From positions 310,001-374,000 of the forward strand of contig NADL03000049.1 of the NCBI GenBank assembly GCA_002205965.3: a DNA stretch of 64,000 nucleotides, in the 5' to 3' direction. Made by a program: the position numbers and the translations under genes. The notes beneath the pieces are model-generated. The model made no database searches. It saw nothing but the letters and a program-made list of their open reading frames with translations, and was not told the origin of the DNA. Each line of letters begins with the position of its first letter. The stretch's first letter is position 1. Shown piece by piece: positions 1 to 12,060 of this stretch. The stretch is from Kappaphycus alvarezii (Eukaryota > Rhodophyta > Florideophyceae > Gigartinales > Solieriaceae).

Positions 1-2019
1 CTAGAGGACGCGTTTTACCAGAGGACGTAATGTGGTTTTTTATATTTCTGACCCGAAAAATACAAAATTAATGTACAGTACTACATGTATACATATAACA
101 TGTAAAGGCTATCGAGATACTAATCAAATTTAAAGAAGTTTAATGCATTCAGTATCTAATGGAATAACAGAATATGCACAGTACTGTACAGTATGTCCGG
201 GAAGTATTGGTAGGGGACTGCTCGTTGAATACTCATACTCTTTTTATTTTTATTCTTGTCCTTGAATATTAATCTCTCTCTAATATACCATTTTCGCCGC
301 CTTAAACAACCATGAAGGCCCCAAATGGGGTTGTTTTGCGGGTATTTCAGCGTTACGGTTTGAAATATTTCAAGCCGCTCCAACACTTTTTAAAACTGTT
401 CAAACTAATCAAAATTCTTGAAAGCCGTTTTGATAGAGGGGTCCAGCAAGGACCGATTGAGAAACGGAGCAGATGGGGCCAACTGTGCACAATCTGTGGA
501 AGACTTCCAACCCCTTCTAGTCATCAGAAACTGTGTCACCGGGACGGCACACTGCAACTGAGTTGTGTGGCATGATCAACACAACACATGCAAGGTGTGT
601 CGTACAAGAGACACATTCCGTTATAAATTTGAAACTTTTATAGTAAAGACTGCAACTGGTCCTTGTACCATAAGCTTAAATCGCCTTGTGCCATTTTTAA
701 GCAACCGAAACCCCCAGAGTACAGTATGAACCATTCAGACCATCTGACAACCCAAGCCCGACCACCTACGAAGCCTCTCACCTTCGTGGTCGGCCGTACG
801 ACACACCCACAACCCTCCAAAAATCTCTGCAAATGGAAAGCTCCAGTGGCCAGGACAGCAGTGATCGTACTGCTGGAACTGATACCAGGGTGGATACTGC
901 AACCCCCGACAACGAAAATGGCGTGCGAAGACTGATTAGCTTCGCAAATCAGGGTGGCAGTATTTAGTAGGAATTACTGCTGGTTGGAAGATTGCTACGA
1001 TAAGTACGCCATTTATGTAGCTTTATCCAATATCACGTCTGTCGCCATACTTTGCATGATGGGACCTGATGAGTTTACGAGATGCAAGATAGAGTCTACA
1101 CCAATCAAGTTGAGACAAAGTCCAACTGGTTTCCAATTTGGATACGATGGCGCTACTGCCGACAAGACCGTAAAAAACACACTTCAAATTAGTGCTGCAA
1201 TGTTTACCAGGCGCCTTGTAAGTTTGTATGATACTGTTCTGTACAACATAGTGTATTTAGTGATTCATCAGCAAGAAAGAAGATGTACCAAGGGTTCAAT
1301 GAGTTTTTTACGGTAAACTCAACAAATTGGGGGACTGCTGTTTTTTTTATTCGGGAACCAAAAAGATCCGCACGGAATATCTGATTTTTCTACCGGAAAA
1401 TTTAACCTCACCAAAAAATTCACTCAAGCCAAAAGACACACTTTTTGAAACAAACTTTTCCTGTGGCATATAGACTAATTAAATGGACCGAAACAGAAAG
1501 TATTACAAGTCCAAGAATGGCGCCACACTCACTTATCAAACTTAGGTAGAGACTTACCACCCAAAGCGGATAGGTAGTCACCCGTTACGCGCTTTCAATA
1601 CCTCTCGTCAAGCTTCCACCACCGTCAACATCAAGAATCAGATCATTCAACTAGCGCACACCACTTAGTGTTCAATTTCCTGCACCGCTAGACTGCTCGC
1701 GACACCCACCCCTCGCTAATTCCGGTTCGCTTCTTTCACAAGTGGGGATTCACCAACCCTTAGTTCCCTCATCTTACCGTCTGTAGAGAAGTATATGCCT
1801 TTTAAAGCCCTGACGAACGTGACTGGCTCGACCTACGTTATCCGGATAGTTACTAACCGAAGGTCAGTAAACTGATTGCTTTCACCCGGATCTACTCGAA
1901 ATACAATAAAAAGCTAATTCTTGTCTCAATGTACAAGGCTATCTGAAATTAAAGTCAGTGCGTGCCGAAATTAGCAGATGAACCGCTGGTCAAAATTGAA
2001 CGCACCAAATTTCTTCAAA
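1..2019. other. No recognisable gene (left flank)
   Basis: Only short, unrelated open frames are present and none gives a family resemblance. The start holds GTAC palindromes of the type that recur later in the window, at about 72-86 and 177-194. A frame at 954-1316 (120 codons) is open but has no recognisable motif and ends in a poly-T stretch. Probably intergenic or very old transposon sequence. Confidence 0.5.
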
Positions 2020-3240
2020 TTTGGCGACCATGAATCGAGATCTGGCCATCAGAATGGAACCTTTGAGGATCCATCCAAACCACCAAACCGTCCGCCAAAT
2101 CCGTTCTTTACAGATTCGAACAGACAAAGATGAGTTCACAGCTCAAGAATGCTGTTCTTGTCGCCTGCATTCTTCTTATGCAGTCGCGCTTCCGTCTTAT
2201 CTTCTCATCCGAAAGAAGATAACGCATAATATGCAATCGCACTCATTCTGCAGCTTACTATACCCTAAACGACCAGCTACACCCCACAAGATTCCACGAA
2301 CGCACACCATGGCAGAGAGTGGTCTGTATCACGGAACTGATAAAGTCTTTTTCATCACGGCCAGCTTTACCAGAACAGTATTCATGCTGAAGCTATTGCC
2401 ACTCTTTTTGATGCTTCTAAGCAAGAAAAATATGGTAGTCTTTACAGAAAGTCTGCCTCAACAAGAGGAAGAAAACCACTTCTATCTACTACAGACTAGT
2501 TCGGCTTATCGATGCACGAAAAGAAGATAAGCGGCAAAGCATATCATTTCTCCACATTTATTGGCATTTTGCCCTCTACTCTCAGCCCGTGACTCGATTA
2601 TGGAATTTAAGTTCTTTTATCAGAAACCAAGTTGCAACAGGAGACAATCTTTCATGTGCGCTGGCCTATCGTAGAATGACAGAAGGCTTCTGCTGCAATT
2701 CTTTAAAGTAAGAGGAAGTTTGGTCCCCTTCTCAAGGGAGTATTTGAAAAAAACAAATGAGGAGAGGTTTAAGTGGAAAAACTAAGGTGAAAAGAACCTC
2801 CAAAACGCCTACTACAAGGGCTATAGAAAGCACGAAGAAGTGCACGGCTTGTTCTTTTTCAACTTCTTTGGCGAAATAATTCACATTGCTATCAACTATC
2901 CGGGAGCTGGCACGATATAAATTTGGCAGCCGTTTTGGGCCTTCATATATTTTTGAAAAACACAAATTACATTAACGGGAAGATTTATCGTGCAAAATAA
3001 AGAACGAAACGACAGGTGTTCCTGAGGCGGAAGAGTTGGCTGCTATTCACGTCATCATGAAACGCGTTATGCCAAGCGAAAGGCAAAGCGCAGAATGGGG
3101 TATCAAGGCCATGGAGGGTTTTTTAATCGTCTCAAGGCTACATTACCAACAGATGCTGTGAGGGGCGGAATGTTAAGTGAACTTGCGGTTCGACTCTTTA
3201 ACTATTGCACCAGGGTTCTCCGGCGCAGTCGAATCGCGAG
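2020..3240 (+). pseudogene. PIF/Harbinger-like (DDE_Tnp_4) transposase, degraded
   Basis: The plus strand carries, in shifting frames, the order of motifs expected of a Harbinger-type DDE transposase: a Trp-Pro plus 'LLKGVF' segment at about 2,650-2,750 (the stretch that normally leads into the first catalytic Asp), 'NAYYKGY' at about 2,805-2,825, 'INYPGAG' at about 2,890-2,912 (normally followed by the second Asp), and the C-terminal 'ERQSAEWGIKAMEGFF' block at about 3,075-3,125 followed by an 'LFNYCTRV' end near 3,190-3,215. The usual Asp of the FVDG-like motif is not visible, and several stops and shifts interrupt the frame. The N-terminal limit is uncertain; the open frame at 2,021-2,530 only partly matches the reading implied by the motifs. 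It converges on a minus-strand Myb-like frame at 3,358-4,119, the usual two-gene layout of this superfamily. Family assignment comes from motif order; I see no terminal inverted repeats. Confidence 0.62.
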
Positions 3241-3357
3241 TACCTAACACCCAACCAAACATGCGTGAGCGCGGGCTACAGAAAAAGGGAGAATGCGAGC
3301 GTCAGCGAGCATTGGGCGAGCGGCAAACCAAACAACTGAAGGAAGACCGAAATTTTG

Positions 3358-4119
3358 TTAGTCACCATTCGTCGATGGAGCTCCGCCATTCAAATTTCCA
3401 ACAAGTTTGTCCAGAGTGTCACTGAGCCCGGATATCATCCTCTTCGTATCTCAAATGCTTTCGTTCACCTCATCTCGTAAAGCAATAACCTCCCTTTTCA
3501 CCACAGCTGCAATCATCGCTCGCTTCTCAATGCTTCTGCCGCCTCTTTCTGATGCTGATGTCATACTCTTTGCAATCACACCCATATATTCAGTCATGGA
3601 TTTAACACTACTTACTACGTTATAATCGATCCTTTGCTTTTTTGCATAATCCCTTGGTTGCTTGCGTAATCCCTTGTTTTTTTGCGTGAATTCCCGCCAA
3701 ACTAATTTGGCGTCTCTTCTCTCGTGCACTCACTTCTGTACTTTCATTTTCGTTCTTCTGATGATCGATTCTATATTTCTTTATTCCTTTCGTCTCTTCT
3801 TCATCTAAGAGCTTTGCAGCGATAGTAACTTGAATATCCCAAGAAATGTGTTTCGCTCTCCTCACATCCACTGGGCAAGATGAGTCTCCAATGGGTTTTA
3901 TTAATTTACGAAACTTGTCAAACTTGTTTTTGAGGGAGTCTTGATCCCTCGAAGGAAATGTGTTGGCTACTCTCCATATATTAAATTCGTTGGCAACAAC
4001 CGACCAATATTGGCTCCAATCGGTTCATTTCGTTCTAAAATGTCAAGTAGAGTAGTAATGTCCGTCTGATTGCAATTATTGGCACCAGTACAGTCTTTGT
4101 TGTGCTTCTTGATGGACAT
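3358..4119 (-). pseudogene. Myb/SANT-like protein of Harbinger-type element, broken
   Basis: Reading down the minus strand from an ATG at 4,119, shifted frames give a Myb/SANT-like DNA-binding protein. A 'WSVVANEFN' helix lies near 3,985-4,015, 'SLKNKFDKF' at about 3,911-3,937, and 'CPVDVRRAKHI' at about 3,847-3,879, followed by a lysine/glutamate-rich helical tail. The last part reads through one in-frame TGA at 3,451-3,453 and would end at TAA 3,358-3,360. The 'SLK.KFD..' then 'P..VRRAK.I' order resembles the DUF6818-like family abundant in oomycetes and some fungi (from memory, not searched). PIF/Harbinger elements commonly encode such a Myb-like partner that helps the transposase bind DNA or enter the nucleus, and this frame converges tail-to-tail with the transposase remnant at 2,020-3,240. 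At least two frameshifts plus the stop make it inactive as read. Confidence 0.6.
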
Positions 4120-4971
4120 TTGGGAGGTATTCTCAGTACCTTTTCCGTACTCTTTTTGGGATTAATCGATGGTAGTAGTTGAGGTTATAAAAGTTTCCCC
4201 ATGTGTTCGGGAGGCGGGGTGTGGATGATGCAGGTACGATGCTGCGACTATCAGAGGAGAGGGTTTTTCTTGGGCTTGTATTTTGTCAAGAAAGAGGTGG
4301 TAGCTTGTCAATGGATTCAATTGTATTTGACCGGAGGTGTTCCGGTTTGCTTCTGGGCGCCAATATTTGGTGCACTGGTTTGGAGTGAAATTTTTGGATT
4401 GAGAATGGGGGCTCCAAAACATTTCGCGAATTGGACCCTGTTAATTTCTCCATGTACTCATACAGTGTTAGTGTAATTGGTAGAAATCAATAAAAACAAT
4501 GCTTGAGAAAGTGGCCGTTTGAATTACTTGTTTTCTTCCCTTCATTGTTTGACTGACCGAATTTATTTCTCCGAGTGACCGATAAAATAATTGTAGAGAT
4601 TTTTGGTACCGAAAACATTCTGCTTTCGTTTTTCTTTGCATAAGGGGTTCTATCTTCACGTAGCCCTATTGTTTCTTCTTCCTTCCAAATGATTTTTCTA
4701 GTTTTTGCTGTATACAGATCTTATATGACTTCTTCATGTAATTGTTGCTATGTACAACTCTTCTATGATTTATTCCATGTAAAACCTTGCTTTAACTCCA
4801 GTAATAATTTTCTTAACAGGAGGTGGGGAGAAGCTCAAGTGTAGTCTTTGCGAAATCTTCTTGAGAATCCTTTGGAAGGGCAAGGAGAATCGTCAGCAGT
4901 TTTTGTAGTTAATGCTGATACAGATCATGTGAAAGAAGAATTCGTTGTACGATGATAGAGTTTGGCTTATG
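4120..4971. other. No recognisable gene
   Basis: Overlapping short frames on both strands at about 4,160-4,660 show no family resemblance. From about 4,800 the sequence becomes exon-like, running up to a GTATGT donor at 4,972. Confidence 0.4.
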
Positions 4972-6260
4972 GTATGTCTTTATTATGCCTGATTATGTTC
5001 CTGGATGTCATCTCTTTGTGGTAAAATAATACTATACGCCTTACAGGAGCTATCTTGAGGAGAAGTGGGGAGGGCATTTGGTTTTGCGAGATGATGGGGA
5101 GGTTACGCAGAGGCTACAGAGGAGGGCACTGCGCAACAGACAAAAAATGGAGGTGAGTTGGAATTTTCTACACCTGTGAACGGATAATTTTAATTTAATC
5201 AAGCGTGAAACCAATGCAGATGAGACGGCCTGACGAAGGGGACTGCGCCACTACGACAGACGAAAAGACTTTGCGGTTGATGATGACTACAGAATGGTTC
5301 TTGGCGTTTCCATTGCTCTAAAGGCAATGAATGGCGTTGGATTGAGAACCGGAAGTAATAGAGTAACTGCAGTGGCAGTCAGAGAGAACGGAATGGATAA
5401 ATACATAAGGTACTTGGTGTTATGCATACAGTCCTGAAGACTTTTCAAGAAAGCCTCAACCCGTGGATCGCTGTTCCTGAGTCAAATTTACATCATTTAT
5501 CGACTCTATTTAGCGGCGTGGAGCAGAGAATGGGGCAAATGCAGCAAATGCTACATGTTGTAGGGGATGAGATTGAGGCTGTTTTCCAGGTTTTTACTTC
5601 GGGACTGCACTGTTACGACTGGTTCAAACTTCGCGAGTTAAGAGAGATCGGACAAATGGTGGTCCTCACCTTATGTCTGATAATGCAGTTAGATCATAGC
5701 CTAGTGTAACGACGCAAGGAAGTGAAAAGACTCTTTCTGATTGGTGCAAGATGTTACACGCTGGATCGGTTAGTGCAAAAGTAGGCACTGAAATATATGA
5801 AAAGAGGCTCTGCCAACGAAATTGCTGCTACTAGAGCGCATAGATCAGTGGCGTGCGTCACCACTGTGTTTTACATTGGAATAGTTGCTAGGAATGATGC
5901 CAGATACCTTGCATGCTCACCAGATGGAGTGATCGTGCTGGACTTTTCTTCGTCTGAAGAATGGAATAGTGAGGTGGTACTACCGGGATTTGATAGTCAC
6001 TTGCGTTAAGCTCATTGGGGATCAGTAAAAAATTGCTCCAAACACACTAGGTGAGCCTGCAGGATTTTCGACTGCAGAAATGCTTCGTTGCGAAATAGGA
6101 GATGACACCATTCGGAAATACATTCCGAAATAAAACATGGCGTAGTTTGTGCAACAGGCAGTGGTTCTTCGTCTGTCACTCTGTATGTTCGTTGTCGAGT
6201 CTAGACTGGACTGCAGAAAAAAGTTATAATTAAGGTCTCACTTGCAGCTCGTGGGGTGTT
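4972..6260 (+). pseudogene. YqaJ-like PD-(D/E)XK nuclease gene, copy A (degraded, intron-containing)
   Basis: A multi-exon plus-strand gene remnant. Splice signals are visible: GTATGT at 4,972 with acceptor TTACAG ending 5,046, and GTGAGT at 5,153 with acceptor GCAG ending 5,219. The exon after 5,220 contains 'NGVGLRTGSNRVTAVAVREN'. About 550 bases later comes 'YLACSPDGVIVLD' (about 5,905-5,943), the Ser-Pro-Asp-Gly signature of YqaJ/lambda-exonuclease-like nucleases. Near 6,110-6,180 a frame reads 'IRKYIPK' and then 'AQFVQQAVVLRLSLCMFVV', matching the glutamine-rich last motif of that fold. The Glu-x-Lys motif is not readable here but is intact in the paralogue at 9,240-10,960, which shows the same blocks at nearly the same spacing. 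Multiple shifts and stops make it non-functional. It is followed on the same strand by a transposase C-terminus, so the nuclease probably belongs to a mobile element. Confidence 0.55.
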
Positions 6261-6299
6261 TTAGAGGTCATTCATGACTATGGGAAAGTGTCTCGTGTA

Positions 6300-7090
6300 T
6301 TGAGCTTACCGGAATGCTCTGCTTATCCACCGGTTATTCCTAAGGATATACATGAGGAGCAGAAAATTAGACATAGATTTTGAGAATATAGGGCCACAAT
6401 TTGCAAAGCAATGGTTGCTTTAGACCTATTAAATTGACCAGGACTTCCGCGCAAATATACTACTCCAAAAATAAAGCAGTCGTCAAAGAGCGACGCAGCA
6501 AAGATCAATGATGCGAATTGCCACCTCGCATCTGAAATGGGAGCAGAAGTTGGTCACACAAACCATCATAAAAATCTCCGTAAACCCTCTGTCGCGTGGA
6601 AAATGCTGGAGCGAAAGGATCTTCTCGACTCTGACGAAACTGTCAATCTCTTGAGAGTTTTCGTAATGCTCGCAACAAGTTACAAGCTACAGCGGAATTT
6701 ATTTCGGATGTTTAAAAGGGCTGTTGATTTGCGCAGATAGCATCCACGGGCTAGATATACCTGGAGGCGGCACTATGGAATATACTTTCGTCATAATGTG
6801 CCGACTGATGATGAGAAAAAACGCTCACTGACTGGCCTAGGAAATTACAAAGGAATCGATTTAAAGCTATTAACACTCCTGATGGTAAGACTCTGTGTAG
6901 TTTGGTATGAGAATACGAGCTCTTAGCTACAGACAGCCAGTTTTGCGTTTTTTTGCGGATATCATGGTCAAGTCTGTAAAGGACATCACACAAAGTGGAA
7001 ATGTGCCACATGTGATGTTTATCTTTGTCTAGAAGCCCTACATGGCCACCAAAAACTCTATTCGAAAGTTTGGCACCGTCAAAATCTGCT
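6300..7090 (+). pseudogene. PiggyBac-like (DDE_Tnp_1_7) transposase C-terminal remnant
   Basis: Shifting plus-strand frames give a transposase tail. A basic helical stretch beginning 'YPPVIPKDIHEEQKIRHRF' at about 6,325-6,380 is followed by a linker frame at 6,537-6,740, then a segment with 'KAINTPDGKTLCSL', and finally a cysteine/histidine-rich end 'KWKCATCDVYLCLEALHGH' at about 6,990-7,050 followed by 'VWHR'. A C-x2-C...C...H ribbon at the very end is typical of PiggyBac-like transposases. No catalytic Asp block is recognisable, so this is only the 3' part. It lies directly downstream of the YqaJ-like nuclease in the same orientation; they may be one gene or two genes of one element. The PiggyBac label rests on the ribbon and linker style alone and could be wrong; an IS4-type relative is an alternative. 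Confidence 0.42.
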
Positions 7091-9234
7091 ATTTACTAGC
7101 CAAATTCCCGCAAGAGCCCCGTCAACTTTTCGTAGTGCTGGTGATAGAAGTGGGTCTAAGCTGAGGCCACCGAAATGGAAGTATTATTTAAGTAGGCTCA
7201 TTTATTAAATCAGGTAGTGCAAGCATTAGAATAGCATGAACTACGCGGAACTAAGAAAAAAACTCGGTCTCAGACTTTTAACGATACAAATAGTTCCAGT
7301 GTGGTAAGATGCGCTGGTACCAACCAGTCACTGTCTGAATGCAGTGAAAGCAAGGCATTGGAAAGCACAGGAGCGTTCAAGAAATAGGAAGCGCACCAGA
7401 TAGTCACAGAGCGTACAAGAAGTGAAGGCCTGGTGGTCCAAAAAGGCGTATATAAGGTTAAAGAAAGTATTTTAGGGGCTTGTGTAGGCTCTGAAAGCAC
7501 CCACACAAATGCCTTTTTCATGAAGTCATATCTCTGGTCCTGATTATCCGTTTCGTCTCAAATTTGATCCATATTCCAAGACAAGTCACCTGCACAACTC
7601 CATTGGCTTGGAATGTACTTGAATAAGACAAACCAACTACAAGCATTCAAAGTCAAAGTTAACAAAAATCAACGTTCAAATTCGGCATTTGGGATATATA
7701 GTTCTTCATGATATTTTATCTGGAAAGTTTAAATGTATGAATCAAAATTTGAGTATGAAAAGTTGATCGAAAATAGAGGGTGATTTAGTCCCAGGAAAGC
7801 AGTTTTGCCGAGAAAGTACTAATTTCAAGGAATGATACAACAGGTTATAACTCGGAAAAATTAGAAACTTTGTGATAAATAGTGTGCTTCATCGCTATGC
7901 GGATAAATTTTGCGGCCCTGGAAAATTTCGGGGAGTATAATGTGATGAAAATATCCCTAGCGAATTTTCTGATCGTTATTGCATTCAAAAGATAAAAACA
8001 GGAATTTTTCTTACGTCAGTACTGATAATGATAACGATCAGAAAATATATTTCAAAGGCTGTTTTCAGGCTCCAATATCTGCAGTCGTAGCTACTTTAAC
8101 GATTAAATTATCCACTATCGCTATCAGTGAGCCCTCATAATTCATTAGTATCTTCAATTCTTAGAATACAGCCAATGGTTGCAGGGATATAGTTTTCGGC
8201 GTTTCACCGTCGACATGCACAACTCTTATGACTGTGGATCTATCTCGTACAACCAGTATGCTCTCACATAACATTTACTATTCCCCCAAGTGACTTCCAT
8301 CACATCTCTCACTCCGCCAGGCGTCCCCCTCAAATCACATCTCCCGAAGGGCCAAACATTACACCTCCCACTCCATAAAGCCACTCATACTACACCACGC
8401 ACATACTGAAGCCTCCCAGAACACATTTTCCTTCTTTCCCACCTCTAGGGGTTTGTTTACCGACGCCGTGATGGACGACAACGGAATAGATAATGAGATC
8501 CAAGCTGAGCGTCTGAGGGCCCCACTACCATCTCTAATGAGGCCATCACAATACCGCTTTGATCACCCCACTCAATGCTAAGGCCAATTGCTGAACTCAG
8601 TTCGCAATCAACGCAACCTTCTGGCTCCTCGATGTCTGCGAATATTCCAAGGTCATGGGAGATCTGCTGGCGAATGGAAATGCCAAGCATGGGTATTCTG
8701 CTCATCTCAGCGTCAATGTTATTACAAAAGCATAAAAGCACATTACTCCACTTGATGCTTGTCGTGGGCGTGGGGGGCGCGGATTGTGGGCTGGGCAACG
8801 CCTTGGGGGTGGCAGATGTCTTCGGGGAGGTAGAGGTGGTCGAGATGCCGCAGTATATGCCCCAATAGGGTCCAGATTAGATACATAGGCGAACCAAAAG
8901 GTAAAATATTAAGCATAAAAGAAGGTAACGCTGGAAAATGACTTTTCTGGGAAGACTATCAGCGATCGCGCGTGTCAAAGGCATCGCGCCTAGTCGCTGT
9001 GGGTTCTTAGTCTTGTTTTTGACCCTTTTGCTTGACGAAGATAAAAATGGATAAATGAGGCAATTGTCCTGCATGAGTACAGAGAGTATCCTCTTACAAC
9101 CGCTCACATATAACGTTTCCTGTCAGTGATACTCTTCACTTACAAGTTTTGCTTCAGACTTGAAGAGACTGCTGTTGCCATGGATTCATTAGGAACTAGG
9201 ATTCTGTCTCTCCGTCGTCTGCGCTTTTCTTTTC
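7091..9234. other. No recognisable gene
   Basis: From 7,550 to 8,450 the sequence is AT-rich with no open frame over 60 codons. A minus-strand frame at 8,457-8,798 (113 codons) and an overlapping plus frame at 8,575-8,868 are open but show no family motif. Probably spacer between the two YqaJ-like gene copies. Confidence 0.4.
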
Positions 9235-9239
9235 CACAG

Positions 9240-10960
9240 GCGAAGAGGGAGATGTCATCTGGAATTCGCAACGAGGTCAAATCTGCAGCATTCTAGAGTT
9301 CGAACACCTCGCGGTCAGGGAGACCAGGAAGCCTTTTTTTGTCCGTTGCACTTAATTGAGACTCTAAACGATGACCTACTTGGTACGCTAGCAGCTGAAG
9401 TTCCGGTAAAGGTTTTGAGTGCTAGGAAGGGGGATTCTACCGACGCCTTTCCACACGCGCTGTTTCGAGTGGTATTTGGGATTAGGTTTAGACGCCGAGG
9501 AGAATTGAAAACTGAGTACTTCGCCAAGCTGTTTGCCAATATCCTTGACGAGAAGGGGGAGGAGGACTTAAACGGCTTCATTATTAGCGCAAATCTTGAG
9601 TATGGAAAGAAATACTTCTTAAATATACTCAGTTCAAGAGGGCTAAGTTCTATTTTGGTCATTCTGGACCATCTACTGGCTGTCTTCCCTTAGTTGTTCA
9701 GTCTTACCTTGACATGGATAGGAGCAATTGGGAGGAGGAGAGTAATAATACAAGTACCATCTCTGGGATCAGTCAGTAACTGGTGAGTAAGAGAAAAAAC
9801 CGAGCTAATTTCGTTCGCAGTGGTTCCAGTGTTATGTATTCTGATGGAAAAGAGACGGGAGGAGGGGTGCAGGGCACTCCACATGGAGAGGGACAGGCCA
9901 ACAAACACTTCTGCTGCCTTCAATAGCCCCTAAACTTTCGTGATTCAGGACGATCACGATCTCGGGTCAGATGATTTCTTGGCGACGAGACCACTTCAAG
10001 CGAAGGGCAACGGCGTCGGAGCTAAGAAGATTACAGCCGTGCCTGTGCCGGAGCACGTAACTGAGAAGTACAGTATAGTGCTTCGGTTTATGTTTACCAT
10101 TTCGGAAAGCATGCATGTTGCTTTGAACACCTGGGTGGATGTACCAAGACACAAAGGAGTAGTAGTGGTGGGGCAAATTTTTTTCGCGAGAGGGACGGAA
10201 GATGATGCACCTATGCATAAAATGAAATCTAACTTAGAATACCGTTTGTCAGAGACAATCAACTGTCTCACAACAGGGCAGAGGTGCGCGGCTAGTTCAC
10301 GCTGAGGCAGTTTTGCATTACGGTGACGAATGAGCTGATTTTTTATTTCGCAACCGTGAAGTTCGTGACTTACTGAAACTTGACAATCCGCTATGAAACG
10401 AGGAGCGCTTCATTGAGGACAGATTGGAGCGCATGTGCAAATATTTGTTCAGCCCAAAGGTCTCGACTGATGCATAGATGAGAGAAAGCGCGAACGAAAG
10501 ACTGGTCGGCTAGGCTTCACGCAAAATCGTGGTGGCGTTGTTTAGGGTGGGCATGGTCGAGACAAAAGATACTCCTTTCCTGTCATGCTCTCCGGACGAC
10601 ATAGAATTGCGTCGTATGTAATCATTTGAATTTGACGAATTTTGATGCAGATTGTATGTAGGAAGTCGGAAGGGAGCTTTTTCTTGTCTTGTTACAATTG
10701 AAATAAAGACCCCAGTTCAAGCGGAAAGTATAGGAAAATCTTTGAGGCATGTGTAATGAGGTTTACTATGGTGTACTATGGACGATGATACAGCTAGGAA
10801 GTAATTCCCTATAGAGCACATGAGTCAAATAATCCGACAGGTTCTCGTGATGTCAATTCGCACGGCAATCTACACCGCAGCCTCTGAGAAAGGAATATGT
10901 TAAGGCTCTCAGCCGATTTCCCTCCACTTTCCCGTCCAAAGGCTGGATTATTCTCGCTGC
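9240..10960 (+). pseudogene. YqaJ-like PD-(D/E)XK nuclease gene, copy B (best preserved core)
   Basis: Second copy of the gene at 4,972-6,260. A pyrimidine-rich acceptor (TTTTCCACAG, ending 9,239) opens an exon that runs into the frame 9,346-9,693 (115 codons). Another acceptor ends at 9,948 before 'DDHDLGSDDFLATRPLQAKG' and then 'KKITAVPVPEHVTEKYSI', the block that matches copy A's 'NRVTAVAVREN'. The nuclease core follows: 'LSCSPDDIEL' at about 10,583-10,610, a likely short intron (GTATGT at 10,614, CAG ending 10,650), 'LVTIEIKTPV' at about 10,691-10,717, and 'IEHMSQIIRQVLVMSI...ASEKGI' at about 10,812-10,899. Asp, then Glu-x-Lys, then the Gln-containing helix is the full YqaJ/PD-(D/E)XK signature. 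Stops and shifts remain, so it is probably decayed, although sequence error may account for some. YqaJ-fold proteins are metal-dependent DNA exonucleases; in eukaryotic genomes they mostly sit in DNA transposons. Confidence 0.6.
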
Positions 10961-11183
10961 CTCCAGCTTGACCCGTTACAGTTGATGCATGAAGAACCTT
11001 ATGAGATCCTATATTTTGTGTCGGCACTACTCCGACCCTAAGTTTAGGCCCTTCTCATTTTTTGGCAATTTATCAACACGAAAGTGCAAGCGATGGGTAC
11101 TTTTCCCCCGCTTAAGATATTTAAAAACGCGGAACAGGCATTGAATAGCTAAAAGAAGCTGTAATTGACTGCGCAACTCAATA

Positions 11184-11783
11184 GTGGCCGATTTAGAGTT
11201 CAAAACCTCTCATTTAAAGTGGAAGCAGAGGATTGTCGTTCAAATACTGAAAAAAGTGACGTTAATCGCCTTCCTCGCGTTCAAGATGTATGAGAGAAAA
11301 TATATACTCTTTTCCGTTGATACGTTGAAGTCACTGAAGACATACCAGAGCCTTTTGAATAAGGTGGAATCTACGGCGGATTTCATGTTTGACTGCTTCT
11401 AGGAACTGCAACATTATTCCGCTACTCTTTAACTGCAGCAGGAAAGGGACGAATCTGAGCATGAAGGCGTTCCGGATATCGGAGGGGCTGAGACACGACT
11501 ATTGACGGTGCTGGCGAAGGAATACAAACGAAAACGCTTCGCGTTTTTCAAATCTGCCGTTGGGAACAAGTTAAGAGAAGCGGTAAGCGGTCATAATGAA
11601 ATACAAGGACCACTAAATTATTGCACTTTATGCGGGAAAATTCCAGCCGGGGTTCCTGGCAGTGAAACCGAACCAAACTTTAGTTTGCTCATTTTTATGT
11701 CAATCCTTGTGTCTGATTTTACCCTAGCAAACATCTTAACTGTACTTGGACGCCATTTGGAGTGCGCACGGACTGGGGAATGA
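11184..11783 (+). pseudogene. Downstream coding remnant of YqaJ-element copy B
   Basis: Two open plus-strand frames (11,184-11,402 and 11,502-11,783) continue the copy B locus. The second begins after 'ETRLLTVLAKEYKRKRFAFF', rich in lysine and aromatic residues, which loosely resembles 'ETVNLLRVFVMLATSYKLQR' in the transposase-like segment after copy A. This suggests that copies A and B share the same gene order (nuclease then transposase). There is also 'YCTLCGK', a possible half zinc ribbon. No catalytic motif is visible. A Tc1-type element begins a few hundred bases downstream. Confidence 0.35.
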
Positions 11784-12060
11784 GCGACAGGTGTATTGTG
11801 CAGGGACGCTCCAAATTCCGTCATTTTAATCCAATTGTACTCCAAACAGCGCCAAGACAATCCAAACATGATCCTCTTTGGATCCATGGCACCTCCTTTC
11901 GTAGAAAATTGGAAAAGTTTAGAAGCGCCATTTTATTTACGAAAAGTAGAATTTAAGACATCGTAAAACCAATAAAGTACTTTGCTATACACTTTAAATG
12001 AACAATACCGACTGCAACTAGTATCTTCACGGCAGAGAAAGACGACTACCCATCAACAAT

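Noticed and set aside
954..1316. 120-codon plus frame near the left edge
   Set aside because: Open, but without motif, neighbours or splice signals; too little to call a gene.
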